NCBI GenBank assembly: GCA_031291035.1
Contig: JAISLI010000020.1
Location: 1 to 38,769 of the forward strand
Source of the DNA: Desulfovibrio sp.
GTDB lineage: Bacteria > Desulfobacterota > Desulfovibrionia > Desulfovibrionales > Desulfovibrionaceae
Direction: 5' to 3'
Length of the DNA stretch: 38,769 nt
The position numbers and the translations under genes are program-made. The stretch's first letter is position 1; each line of letters starts with the position of its first letter. The notes beneath the pieces were generated by a model. It was not told the origin of the DNA, did not search any database, and saw only the letters and a list, made by a program, of their open reading frames with translations. Below, piece by piece: positions 19,134 to 27,238 of this stretch.

Positions 19134-20005
19134 GCATTCTGGTTGATGAACACACCCGTGTGATCATTCACGGCATTACCGGCCGTGAAGGAACCTTTCA
19201 CGGCGGAAAAATGATCGAATACGGAACCAGGGTCGTGGGTGGGGTCACTCCGGGCAAAGGCGGGCGGCAGGCGCTGGGGGTGCCGGTATTCAATACCGCG
19301 TCCGAAGCCTATGCCGCGACCGGCGCGGACACGGGCGTGATTTTTGTCCCCGCCGCCGTTTCCGCCGACGCGGCCTGCGAGGCCGCGGACGCGGGGGCCA
19401 GGCTGGTGGTGCTGATAACCGAACACATCCCGGTTCTGGATATGGTACGGGCCAAGGCGTATCTCAAGGCCCGGGGCGTCATGCTTGTCGGCCCCAACTG
19501 CCCCGGCGTCATCAGTCCCGGAAAATGCAAGATAGGCATCCAGCCCGCCTATATCCACAAGCCGGGGAGCATCGGCCTGATCAGCCGTTCGGGAACGCTG
19601 ACCTACGAGGCCGTCCATCAGCTCAGTTCCGCCGGGCTCGGCCAAAGCACCTGCATAGGCATAGGCGGCGACCCTGTGCCCGGCCTGAAATTTCTGGAGC
19701 TTCTGCAAATGTTTCGCGAGGATCCGGAAACGGAGGCGGTGTGCATGCTGGGCGAGATAGGGGGAGACAATGAAGAGCAGGCCGCGGAGTACATCAGGGA
19801 ATCCCGGTACCCCAAGCCGGTCTTCGGTTTCATAGCGGGTCTTACGGCCCCTCCGGGGAAACGCATGGGCCACGCGGGAGCCATCATCAGCGGCTCCAAA
19901 GGGCGCGGCGAAGACAAGATAGCCGCCCTTGAGAATGCCGGGGTTACAGTTATCAGGGAACTGGGGCGCTTCGGGCGGACGGTGGCGGAGCACCTCAAAA
20001 AATAA
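19130..20005 (+). CDS. sucD: Succinyl-CoA synthetase, alpha subunit
   Basis: A 291-residue CoA-binding subunit with the phosphohistidine His248 in [12 protein letters not shown], the CoA-binding start ([15 protein letters not shown]), and [12 protein letters not shown] use the ATG that overlaps the sucC stop; the open frame extends upstream only as shadow. Followed within two bases by a strong terminator, so it ends the kor-suc operon. Confidence 0.96.
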
Positions 20006-20006
20006 A

Positions 20007-20043
20007 AAATCCGCGCACCGGCTTGAAACCGGCGCGCGGATTT
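20007..20043 (+). terminator. Terminator of the kor-sucCD operon
   Basis: A long GC-rich hairpin begins just after the sucD stop: AAATCCGCGC and CCGG pair with CCGG and GCGCGGATTT around a CTTGAAA loop, with one A/C mismatch. The A-tract before and T-tract after are short. Confidence 0.8.
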
Positions 20044-20153
20044 CCGCATGGGCGGCTGGCAGGCCGAATGTCTTGCCCGCAAGCTGTGTCTGTCCCGGAA
20101 TCTTTCCGGGTTTTCCCCTGTTTCTGTCAACAAAGAGAAAGGAGGAGCCTTTC

Positions 20154-21530
20154 ATGATGTATGCAAGCGCGTTGACGGACTCTCACCGGGTGTTTCTCGA
20201 AGACCTCTTCGGGAAGGACGGCCTGAGTTTTGAACCGGCGGTACTGCGCGTCTATTCCTCTGACGCCAGCAATGAAAGGGGGAAGATATTCGCCGTCGTG
20301 CGTCCCGCAGACACCGGACAGGTGCAGAAATTCATGCGCTGGGCCGATGCGGAGCGCGTGGTCGTGCATCCGCGCGGTCGCGGCACCAGCCTTGCCGGCG
20401 GTTGTGTCCCCACCGTTCCCGGCATTGTCGTCTCCACGCTCGGCATGGACAAACTGATTGACATCTCTTCCACCGATTTTGTGGCAGAGGTCGAACCCGG
20501 CCTCTGCACGGCGACCTTCCAGGCCGAGGCAGAGAAACGCGGCCTCATGTTCCCGCCCGACCCGGCCAGCGGCAAGGCCACAAGCCTTGGCGGCAACGTC
20601 TGCACCTGCGCCGGAGGGCTGCGGGCCGTCAAATACGGGGTGACCCGCGATTATGTGCTGGGGTGCGAGATTGTCCTGCCCGGCGGCCAATTGATGAAAT
20701 TCGGCGGCCGTACGCAAAAAGACGTGGTCGGTCTTGATCTGACCCGCTTTGTGGTCGGTTCCGAAGGCACGCTCGGCATCGTCACCAGGCTCATACTCAA
20801 ACTCATCCCCAAACCTGAAGCCAGCGCTTCCGTGCTGGTCGGCTATCGTTCGCTGGATGACGCCCTTTCTTCCATGACCAAGGTTTTTGCCGCCGGCATT
20901 CTGCCCGCGGCCGCGGAATTTATCGGTGAAACCTGCATGGACATTTTGACCAGGACCGGCGAATGCCCCTGGCCTGGTGAAGTGAAGGCCATGATGCTGT
21001 TCCAGATCGACGGCGGCAGGGAAACCATCGGCCTTGAGAACGCGCGTTTGTCCAGACAGCTTGACGACGCGCTCTGGAAGATGGAAGGCGTGGACAAAGA
21101 GGAGGAAGACAGGCTCTGGTCCTTCCGCCGCCGTATTTCCGCCGCCTCTTATGTGCTCGGTCCGGACCGCATGGGGGGCGACATGGCCGTTCCCAGGGGA
21201 AAGATTTTGCCGGCTGTGCGTCGTTTTGAAGAGATCGCCGCCGCCAACGGCAAACGGCTTGTCGCCTTCGGACACGCCGGTGACGGCAATATCCACGCCA
21301 ATCTGCACTATGACGCATCGGATCCGGACGATGCCGCGCGCACCGCCAAAACCCACCACAAGCTGGACAAAGCCGTGCTTGAGTTCGGCGGCAGCATCTC
21401 CGGCGAGCACGGCGGCGGTTCGCTCAAGGACGTGGGGCGGCAACTTGGCGCCGGGGAACATGAACTCATGCTCCGTATCCGGAAGCTGTTTGACCCCAAT
21501 CTGATTCTGAATCCGAAAAAGGGGTATTGA
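20154..21530 (+). CDS. FAD-linked 2-hydroxyacid dehydrogenase (GlcD / D-lactate dehydrogenase type)
   Basis: A 458-residue flavoprotein of the FAD_binding_4 / FAD-oxidase_C family. The FAD-binding part shows VHPRGRGTSLAGGCVPT, PPDPASGKATSLGGNVCTCA and VVGSEGTLGIVT. The C-terminal part has FGHAGDGNIHANLHYD and GEHGGGSLK. It oxidises a 2-hydroxyacid, most likely D-lactate or glycolate. The start is the ATG six bases after GGAGGAG; the frame is open above but crosses the sucD terminator. The partner Fe-S gene follows with overlap. Substrate cannot be fixed from sequence. Confidence 0.9.
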   Translation: MMYASALTDSHRVFLEDLFGKDGLSFEPAVLRVYSSDASNERGKIFAVVRPADTGQVQKFMRWADAERVVVHPRGRGTSLAGGCVPTVPGIVVSTLGMDKLIDISSTDFVAEVEPGLCTATFQAEAEKRGLMFPPDPASGKATSLGGNVCTCAGGLRAVKYGVTRDYVLGCEIVLPGGQLMKFGGRTQKDVVGLDLTRFVVGSEGTLGIVTRLILKLIPKPEASASVLVGYRSLDDALSSMTKVFAAGILPAAAEFIGETCMDILTRTGECPWPGEVKAMMLFQIDGGRETIGLENARLSRQLDDALWKMEGVDKEEEDRLWSFRRRISAASYVLGPDRMGGDMAVPRGKILPAVRRFEEIAAANGKRLVAFGHAGDGNIHANLHYDASDPDDAARTAKTHHKLDKAVLEFGGSISGEHGGGSLKDVGRQLGAGEHELMLRIRKLFDPNLILNPKKGY

Positions 21531-21532
21531 CC

Positions 21533-22684
21533 GTGAAACGCGGATGTACGCAATGCGGCGAATGCCTGAATGTCTGTCCGGTGTACAGGCAGTTTACCCG
21601 CGAGGAGTATTCGCCCAAAGGCAAACGGCTTCTCATGGAGCCTCTCGCTCCGGAATTCGGCGGCGATGAAAGAGCGGCCGAGCTGAACTGGGAGAGCGTC
21701 CGCTCACTGGCGCGCCTGTGCGCCGGTTGTGACAGGTGCAGGAAAGCGTGCGCGCGCAAACTTTCAACAGCCGATCTGCTCGCCGACGTCCGCGCTACGC
21801 ATCCACACTGGACGCAACATTTCTGGCAGCTCTGGATCGCCCGCATGGGACCGCTGTGGCCTTCGCTCGGGCTTATGGCCACTCTTGTGCCGGACGGTTT
21901 GACTCCGAAACCCCTGAAGCCCCTGCATGACACGGCAAAAATCCTGGCGGACAGGGGCGAGGCCCGGCCGTGGGGACGCATCCGCAAAAATCCGGAATCG
22001 CGGACGGACGTCTCAAAACCGGTTCTGCTTTTTTCAGGCTGTACGGCCAACAATGTGAGAAAAAAATGGTCCTCCGGGGCGAATGATCTTCTGCTGGCCT
22101 GGGGATATGAGTTGTCGGATCCGGGAGGTTTTGTCTGTTGCGGCGGCACCATGCACCACGCCGGCCGTTATGGGGCGCAACGCGCCATGGAGGGACAAAA
22201 CGTCGAATACTGGCGCAAAAGCGGCAAGCCCCGCATCGCCGTTTTTTGCGCTTCCTGTTTTCACAGCCTGCATGGTTACGCCGGCGGGGTCCTGACGGGG
22301 AATGAGGCCGGGGAATGGCTTGCGGCCCTGACTCCCGTCAGCGTTCTGCTTGCCGGCGCGGAAGTCGAACATACAGAGGCGAAGCCGGCCGCATACGGCT
22401 ATCATCAACCCTGCCACTGGGGAGATAACGACAACGACATAAAATTTTTGCAGAGGCTTTTTCCCGGTCTGCACAAGGGGACAGGACTGTGCTGCGGCAT
22501 GGGCGGGATATTGCAAATGAGCAATCCCGGTCTTTCCCGCCGCATGGCGGAGTCAACCCTCGATGGCTTCCCCGGGGCCATCAGCCGAATCGTCACCGGT
22601 TGCAGCGGATGCGTCATGCAGTTGAACGCCGCGGCCGGCGGGGACATGCGCATTGAGCACTGGCTTGACCTTGTAAGTCTGTAA
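21533..22684 (+). CDS. Fe-S/CCG-domain electron-transfer partner (GlcF-like)
   Basis: About 383 residues. The N-terminus has two [4Fe-4S] motifs: CTQCGECLNVCPVY and CAGCDRCRKACARK. The rest carries two cysteine-rich CCG-type domains (LFSGCTANNVRKKW to FVCCGGTMHHAG; then YHQPCHWGD, GLCCGMGG and VTGCSGCVMQ), as in GlcF and heterodisulfide-reductase-type subunits. It takes electrons from the flavoprotein upstream toward quinones or other membrane carriers. I chose the GTG at 21533, eight bases after GGGG; an in-frame TTG at 21527 overlapping the upstream stop is the alternative. Confidence 0.88.
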   Translation: MKRGCTQCGECLNVCPVYRQFTREEYSPKGKRLLMEPLAPEFGGDERAAELNWESVRSLARLCAGCDRCRKACARKLSTADLLADVRATHPHWTQHFWQLWIARMGPLWPSLGLMATLVPDGLTPKPLKPLHDTAKILADRGEARPWGRIRKNPESRTDVSKPVLLFSGCTANNVRKKWSSGANDLLLAWGYELSDPGGFVCCGGTMHHAGRYGAQRAMEGQNVEYWRKSGKPRIAVFCASCFHSLHGYAGGVLTGNEAGEWLAALTPVSVLLAGAEVEHTEAKPAAYGYHQPCHWGDNDNDIKFLQRLFPGLHKGTGLCCGMGGILQMSNPGLSRRMAESTLDGFPGAISRIVTGCSGCVMQLNAAAGGDMRIEHWLDLVSL

Positions 22685-22704
22685 GAGGGGAAACAGCGGA
22701 AAAT

Positions 22705-22722
22705 CCCGCCCGGCGGGCTTTT
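22705..22722 (+). terminator. Short terminator after the GlcF-like gene
   Basis: CCCGC and GCGGG form a five-base stem around CCG, followed by CTTTT, about 20 bases after the stop. It is small but GC-only and well placed, separating the dehydrogenase genes from the encapsulin operon. Confidence 0.55.
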
Positions 22723-22763
22723 CGTACATCTTGCGGATGAATATGGTTATTCATAAAAATTCG

Positions 22764-22791
22764 TTCACAACGCCCTCCCTCCTGTTATTAT
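22764..22791 (+). promoter_or_regulatory. Probable promoter of the encapsulin operon
   Basis: TTCACA and TATTAT are separated by 16 bases (each five of six consensus positions). Transcription would start near 22798, leaving a ~105-base leader before the shell-gene ATG. Confidence 0.5.
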
Positions 22792-22806
22792 CTCACGTAC
22801 AGCGCT

Positions 22807-22855
22807 GTTCCGGCCGCGGGTTGAGGCGGGCATTGCCCGTCGCGTCCCGCGGAAC
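22807..22855 (+). promoter_or_regulatory. Inverted-repeat structure in the encapsulin leader
   Basis: GTTCCG at 22807 can pair with CGGAAC at 22850. The nested or competing CCGCGGG (22814) can pair with CCCGCGG (22846), and an inner CGGG/CCCG pair lies at about 22827-22839. The loop arrangement offers alternative folds upstream of the GGGAGGAG ribosome binding site. No known riboswitch class is recognised, and any regulatory role is inference. Confidence 0.35.
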
Positions 22856-22903
22856 GAAAAAGCGGAATAAAAAAACCTGAACTTCAACCGGGAGGAGTCC
22901 GCC

Positions 22904-23851
22904 ATGTCCGAACAGAAAAAACACCTGAACGCCTTGGGACGGGATGCCGCCTATCAGCTCGCGAATATAACCAAAACACCCCCGCAGTTCGCTTCCGTCA
23001 CACCGCGCTGGCTGACCAGAATTTTGGAATTCAAAGCCCTTGACGCCGGTATTTACCGGGTGAACAAGGTGGTGGAGGGTGAAACTCCTCTGGACGTTCT
23101 GTGCAGTCAGGGACAAAAACACACGGAAATTCCCCGCGGGTATATTGAATATCAAAGCGGGCCGCGCGAGTATGAGCTCAATTCCATCTCAACCATAATT
23201 AATGTCGATACCAAAATATCGGATGCTTACAGTTCTCCTTATGATCAAACCGACGAACAGATCGCCCTGGCCGTGGAAAGCCTCAGGGAGCGTCAGGAAA
23301 GTCAGATCATCAACAGCGATGATTACGGGCTTCTGAAGAACGCGGTTCCCTCTCAACGCATACAGCCGCGTTACGGAGCGCCCATGCCGGACGATCTGGA
23401 CGAACTGCTGACAAAGGTATGGAAGGAGCCGTCTTTCTTTCTGGCCCATCCCAGGGCTGTGGCGGCTTTCGCGCGGGAATGCACGAGGCGCGGAGTACCG
23501 CCTGCAACGGTGAACGTATATGGCGGAATATTTATCGCCTGGCGCGGCGTTCCTCTTATTCCCACCGACAAGCTGTTTGTGGACGGACTGAAAAATCCGA
23601 AGGGCAAAGCCGGAAAAACCAATATATTGCTGGTGCGCACCGGTGAGCAGAAACGCGGCGTCATCGGCCTGTATCAAGGTTCTCCGCCGGGAGAACATTC
23701 GCGGGGGCTTTCCGTGCGCCTGCGCGGCATAGACGATAACGGCTTGGCATCATACCTGCTTTCCCTTTACTGTTCCGCCGCCATATTGGCGGATGACGCG
23801 ATTGCCGTACTTGAGGATGTCGAAGTCGGAGATTATTATGACTACAGATAA
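22904..23851 (+). CDS. Family 2A encapsulin shell protein (SrpI-like, HK97 fold)
   Basis: A 315-residue shell protein resembling SrpI of cyanobacteria and the mycobacterial major membrane protein I family. Such proteins self-assemble into HK97-fold nanocompartments. Recognisable stretches: AYQLANITKTPPQFASVTPR at the N-arm, GIYRVNKVVEG, SGPREYELNSISTIINV, SSPYDQTDEQI, ESLRERQESQIIN, DDLDELLTKVWKEPSFFLAHP, CTRRGVPPATVNVYGG, and RGVPLIPTDK, ending in EDVEVGDYYDYR. Length fits family 2A; there is no inserted cyclic-nucleotide-binding domain as in family 2B. It is easily mistaken for SufB/SufD from context, but the sequence is unlike those. GGGAGGAG precedes the ATG. The next gene overlaps by 14 bases and encodes the expected cargo. 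Confidence 0.9.
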   Translation: MSEQKKHLNALGRDAAYQLANITKTPPQFASVTPRWLTRILEFKALDAGIYRVNKVVEGETPLDVLCSQGQKHTEIPRGYIEYQSGPREYELNSISTIINVDTKISDAYSSPYDQTDEQIALAVESLRERQESQIINSDDYGLLKNAVPSQRIQPRYGAPMPDDLDELLTKVWKEPSFFLAHPRAVAAFARECTRRGVPPATVNVYGGIFIAWRGVPLIPTDKLFVDGLKNPKGKAGKTNILLVRTGEQKRGVIGLYQGSPPGEHSRGLSVRLRGIDDNGLASYLLSLYCSAAILADDAIAVLEDVEVGDYYDYR

Positions 23852-25271
23852 CAACTTCCGATTTGACCCCGGAGCTTACGGCCTGCCGGATGAAAACGGG
23901 CTGCGGGACATCCTGTGGAAATACGCCTCCGGCTTCCGGCAAGACGGTTCCGCCGTCTATTCTCCGTTTGTCGGCCCCGCCGGCCCTGAAGCGACGGTCG
24001 CGGCCCATCCGGCATTGAAGAAAGCTCCGGCGGGCGCGGGCAGTCGGTATCTGGGCGATACTGTTTCCCTGCAAAAAATCAGGAATGATTTTCCCATACT
24101 TTCCGAGAAAATACACGGACACCCTCTGATATGGCTGGATAACGCGGCCACGACGCAACGTCCGCGTCAGGTCATAGAACGTGTGGCATACTATTATGCC
24201 CACGAAAATTCCAACGTACACAGGGGGGCGCATACTTTGGCGGCGCGGTCCACAGACGCCCATGAATCCGCACGTGAAAAGACAGCCCGTTTTATCGGCG
24301 CGGAGGGCAAGGACAACATTGTGTTCGTGCGCGGCGCCACGGAGGGAATCAATCTGGTGGCGCAAGCCTACGCAAGGCAGCTGCTGCGTCCGGGCGACGA
24401 AATCGTACTGACGCTGCTGGAGCACCACGCCAATATAGTGCCCTGGCAGCTCGTCGCACGGGAAACGGGCGCGTTGTTGCGCGTGGCGACCGTGGACGCC
24501 GGCGGGCAGATTGTTCTTCCGGAATATACGCGTCTGTTCAACAGCAGAACCCGCTTCGCTTCCGTGACGCATGTGTCAAACGCCCTGGGCACGGTGACGC
24601 CGGTGGAGGAAATGATTGCCGTGGCCCACGGTTTCGGCGTGCCTGTGTGCGTGGACGGGGCGCAATCCGTATCGCATCTGCCTGTAAACGTCACAGATCT
24701 GGATGCGGATTTTTTTGTCTTTTCAGGACACAAAATTTTCGGCCCCACCGGCATAGGCGTCCTGTACGGAAAAAAAGAGCTGCTGGAAAGGGCCGGACCG
24801 TACCAGGGCGGCGGCAACATGATTGCCGATGTGACGTTTGAGCGAACGCTGTATCAGAAAGCACCCGCCAAATTTGAGGCCGGAACGGGAAATATTGCCG
24901 GCGCCGTGGGGCTTGGCGCCGCTATCGACTATGTTTCCGCCATAGGCATGGAAAACATAGCCCGCTACGAACAGGAACTTTTCCGGTACGCAACGCGGGA
25001 ACTGGCGCGTGTTCCGGGATTGATCCGGATCGGCTCGTCCGAGCGGCAGGTCAGTGTGCTGTCTTTTGTGCTGGAAGGGCACAGTCTGGAGGAAACAGGC
25101 CGGCGTCTCAATGAGGTCGGCATAGCCGTACGCGCGGGACACCACTGCGCCCAGCCCATTCTGCGGCATTTCGGGCGCAAGGGCACCATCCGTCCTTCCC
25201 TGGCTTTTTACAATACGTCTGACGAGGTGGATCTGCTGGTAAAAACGCTGTTTGAAATTGTGCGCCGGTAG
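23838..25271 (+). CDS. Cysteine desulfurase, probable encapsulin cargo
   Basis: A 477-residue type II (SufS/CsdA-like) cysteine desulfurase that releases sulfur from cysteine as a persulfide. The fold starts at about residue 77 (LQKIRNDFPILSEKIHG). The PLP lysine is Lys299 in FVFSGHKIFGPTG and the persulfide cysteine is Cys437 in RAGHHCAQP. Residues 1-76 form an extension absent from housekeeping SufS: a short aromatic/acidic part with one helix-like segment (GLRDILWKYASGF), then a Gly/Ala/Pro-rich linker. In family 2A systems such extensions load the enzyme into the shell. GGAG lies seven bases before the ATG, inside the shell gene. No sufE, sufU or other suf gene is nearby. Confidence 0.92.
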   Translation: MTTDNNFRFDPGAYGLPDENGLRDILWKYASGFRQDGSAVYSPFVGPAGPEATVAAHPALKKAPAGAGSRYLGDTVSLQKIRNDFPILSEKIHGHPLIWLDNAATTQRPRQVIERVAYYYAHENSNVHRGAHTLAARSTDAHESAREKTARFIGAEGKDNIVFVRGATEGINLVAQAYARQLLRPGDEIVLTLLEHHANIVPWQLVARETGALLRVATVDAGGQIVLPEYTRLFNSRTRFASVTHVSNALGTVTPVEEMIAVAHGFGVPVCVDGAQSVSHLPVNVTDLDADFFVFSGHKIFGPTGIGVLYGKKELLERAGPYQGGGNMIADVTFERTLYQKAPAKFEAGTGNIAGAVGLGAAIDYVSAIGMENIARYEQELFRYATRELARVPGLIRIGSSERQVSVLSFVLEGHSLEETGRRLNEVGIAVRAGHHCAQPILRHFGRKGTIRPSLAFYNTSDEVDLLVKTLFEIVRR

Positions 25272-25281
25272 CGGTTCACCC

Positions 25282-26442
25282 CTAATACCGGGGGAGGCTG
25301 TTGTCCACATCCCTAGCCCAGGCGTTGGTGCCCCCCAGCAGGTTGAGCATTTTGCCCGCATAGCCGGCTTCATGCAGAGCGCGGATGGCGAGGGCGCTGC
25401 GGCGGCCCACCTTGCAGATGAAAACCGCTTCCGTATGCGGGTCGAACTCGTCCATGCGCCGCACCACCTGACCGAAGGGCACGGGTCTGGCGCCCTCAAA
25501 AATAAACACATTCCGCTCATGCTGCTCGCGGACGTCAACTAGCTGCAGGGGCTCCTCCCTGTCCAGACGGGCTTTCAACTCCAGGGGCGTAATGCCGTCT
25601 ATGTCCTCATCCGGCTGCGTCAGGCCACAGAACCGGTCGTAGTCAATCAGTTCGTCAATGACGGGATTTTCTCCGCAAACGGGACACGCCGGGTCTTTTT
25701 CCAGTTTAACTTCACGAAACTTCATGCGCCAGGCGTCAAAAAGCAGAAGGCGGCCGATGAGCCCCCGGCCTTCGCCCAGGATCAGCTTTATGACTTCGCA
25801 GGCCTGTATTGTGCCCACTATGCCCGGCAAAACTCCCACAACCCCTCCCTCGGCGCAGGACGGCACCAGACCCGGCGGAGGAGGAGCCGGATAAAGACAG
25901 CGGTAGCATGGCCCGTCTGTCGCATGAAAAACCGTGGCCTGGCCTTCAAACTGGAAGATGGAGCCGTAAACATTGGGAATGTCCAGCAGCACGCAGGCGT
26001 CGTTCACGAGATAGCGGGTCTGGTAGTTGTCCGTGCCGTCGGCCACCACGTCATAGTCGTGCAGTATGTCCATGGCGTTGCCGGCGGTGAGCGCGACATT
26101 GTAGGTAACGACGTTTACAAGGGGATTCAGCCCCTTGATCCTGTCTTTGGCGGATTCCGTTTTCGGCCTGTCGATATCGCGGGTGCTGTGGATAACCTGA
26201 CGCTGGAGATTTGAGGACTCCACAAAGTCATTATCCACCACGCCTATGGTGCCGACTCCGGCCGCGGCCAGATACAGCGCCAGCGGAGCGCCCAGCCCTC
26301 CGGCGCCCACAATGAGCACTCTGGCGGCTTTCAGGCGTTTCTGGCCTTCCGGCCCCACCTCCGGCAACAGCAAATGCCGGCTGTACCGCGAGATTTCGTC
26401 GTTGTCCAGCTCAGTCAGACGCCTGTCAGGAATGATGCTCAT
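25282..26442 (-). CDS. MoeZ/MoeB-like E1 activating enzyme with rhodanese domain
   Basis: A 386-residue two-domain protein. Residues 1-265 are a ThiF/MoeB adenylyltransferase with the ATP-binding VGAGGLGAP (about 45-53), DNDFVESSNLQRQ, and zinc ligands Cys179/Cys182 and Cys253/Cys256. Residues 280-386 are a rhodanese domain with active-site Cys343 in CKVGRRS. By analogy with MoeZ it would adenylate the C-terminal glycine of the sulfur carrier encoded just upstream and then thiocarboxylate it with persulfide sulfur. Its ATG overlaps the carrier stop (ATGA). The gene ends 10 bases from the cysteine desulfurase stop, on the opposite strand. Confidence 0.9.
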   Translation of the reverse strand: MSIIPDRRLTELDNDEISRYSRHLLLPEVGPEGQKRLKAARVLIVGAGGLGAPLALYLAAAGVGTIGVVDNDFVESSNLQRQVIHSTRDIDRPKTESAKDRIKGLNPLVNVVTYNVALTAGNAMDILHDYDVVADGTDNYQTRYLVNDACVLLDIPNVYGSIFQFEGQATVFHATDGPCYRCLYPAPPPPGLVPSCAEGGVVGVLPGIVGTIQACEVIKLILGEGRGLIGRLLLFDAWRMKFREVKLEKDPACPVCGENPVIDELIDYDRFCGLTQPDEDIDGITPLELKARLDREEPLQLVDVREQHERNVFIFEGARPVPFGQVVRRMDEFDPHTEAVFICKVGRRSALAIRALHEAGYAGKMLNLLGGTNAWARDVDNSLPRY

Positions 26443-26768
26443 GGCCGGAGCCCCCAGTCATCCGGGCAGGCCCCGCAATCGGGAGCCGGGGACGTTCCGC
26501 CGGCAATCGCGGGCACGATCATCACCGTTTCCCCATCCTGGACGGGCGTCTCAAGCCCGGACGCGTCCTTCACGTTTTTCTCGCCGACGTAAATGTTGAT
26601 GAACGAGCGCAGACTGCCGTCGTCATCGTAAAGATGCCGCCGGATATCCGGGTAGAATCCGGCAAAGGCGGCAATCGCCTCGCCCGCGGTGCGCCCCTCA
26701 ATTTCAACTTCCGCCTTTCTGTCGGTAAAGGCGCGCAAAGCCGTAGGAATCAAAATCGTAACCGCCAT
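26439..26768 (-). CDS. CysO/ThiS-type sulfur carrier with a C-terminal tail
   Basis: A 109-residue ubiquitin-fold sulfur carrier resembling mycobacterial CysO (VTILIPTALRAFTD at the start, SFINIYVGEKNVKD, and VMIVPAIAGG). Active carriers end in Gly-Gly. Here Gly90-Gly91 are followed by 18 more residues (TSPAPDCGACPDDWGLRP) before the stop, including a CxxC. The tail is in frame and its stop overlaps the next start, so it is not an obvious sequencing error. It implies a pro-form that needs cleavage, probably by the adjacent JAMM protease. AAAGGAG is nine bases upstream of the ATG. Confidence 0.88.
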   Translation of the reverse strand: MAVTILIPTALRAFTDRKAEVEIEGRTAGEAIAAFAGFYPDIRRHLYDDDGSLRSFINIYVGEKNVKDASGLETPVQDGETVMIVPAIAGGTSPAPDCGACPDDWGLRP

Positions 26769-26809
26769 GATGCTGTACTCCTTTCAATAGCGCCGCTTTT
26801 GGCGTGGTG

Positions 26810-27238
26810 TTATGGCGCGCATTCCAATTCTTCCCGGTTGAACCGCGCGCGGTCGCCGGAAAGCTCCCAGGAGGAAATCTCCGCCGATGCGCCTTGTCGC
26901 ACGCTCAGAATGACGTAGGAATAAAAGGGCAGCGCCTGTTCCCGGTCGTATTCCGACGGCGTGGATGTGTGATCCGGATGCGAATGATAAAAGCCCAGCA
27001 CATCCAGGCCGCGAAGGCGCGCCTGCTTTTCCGCGCGCAGGAAATCGTCCGGGCCGATACAAAAACGGTGATGCCGTTCTTCCGCCAGACCGGCATTGGG
27101 CACGGGCATGATGTCCTCCACCCCGCGCCGCCCGTTTGCATCAATTTGTCCAAGCAGAATGCCGCAGCATTCATCCGGGTAACATTTTTCCCCTTCGGCG
27201 CGGATATGCCGTTCCACATCCCCGGGCACAAGAATCAT
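26810..27238 (-). CDS. JAMM/MPN+ zinc metalloprotease (Mec-like)
   Basis: About 142 residues. The full JAMM motif is present: Glu23 (CYPDECCGILLG), His85 and His87 (GFYHSHPDHTSTPSEYD), Ser95 and Asp98. In the mycobacterial Mec+/CysO/CysM system this protease releases cysteine from the carrier's C-terminus. In others it trims carrier pro-forms to expose Gly-Gly; both roles are possible here. I chose the ATG at 27238, which overlaps the cysteine synthase stop and has GGGAGG upstream, instead of the 17-codon-longer frame. Confidence 0.88.
   Translation of the reverse strand: MILVPGDVERHIRAEGEKCYPDECCGILLGQIDANGRRGVEDIMPVPNAGLAEERHHRFCIGPDDFLRAEKQARLRGLDVLGFYHSHPDHTSTPSEYDREQALPFYSYVILSVRQGASAEISSWELSGDRARFNREELECAP

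Noticed and set aside
22829-22845. 15-base match between the encapsulin leader and about 38611-38625
   Set aside because: One match of this length is expected about once by chance in a 38-kb window of this composition; no longer similarity flanks it.
22904-23851. Interpretation of this gene as SufB or SufD next to a SufS-like gene
   Set aside because: The sequence lacks Suf scaffold features, is too short for SufB, and matches SrpI-like shell proteins along its length.
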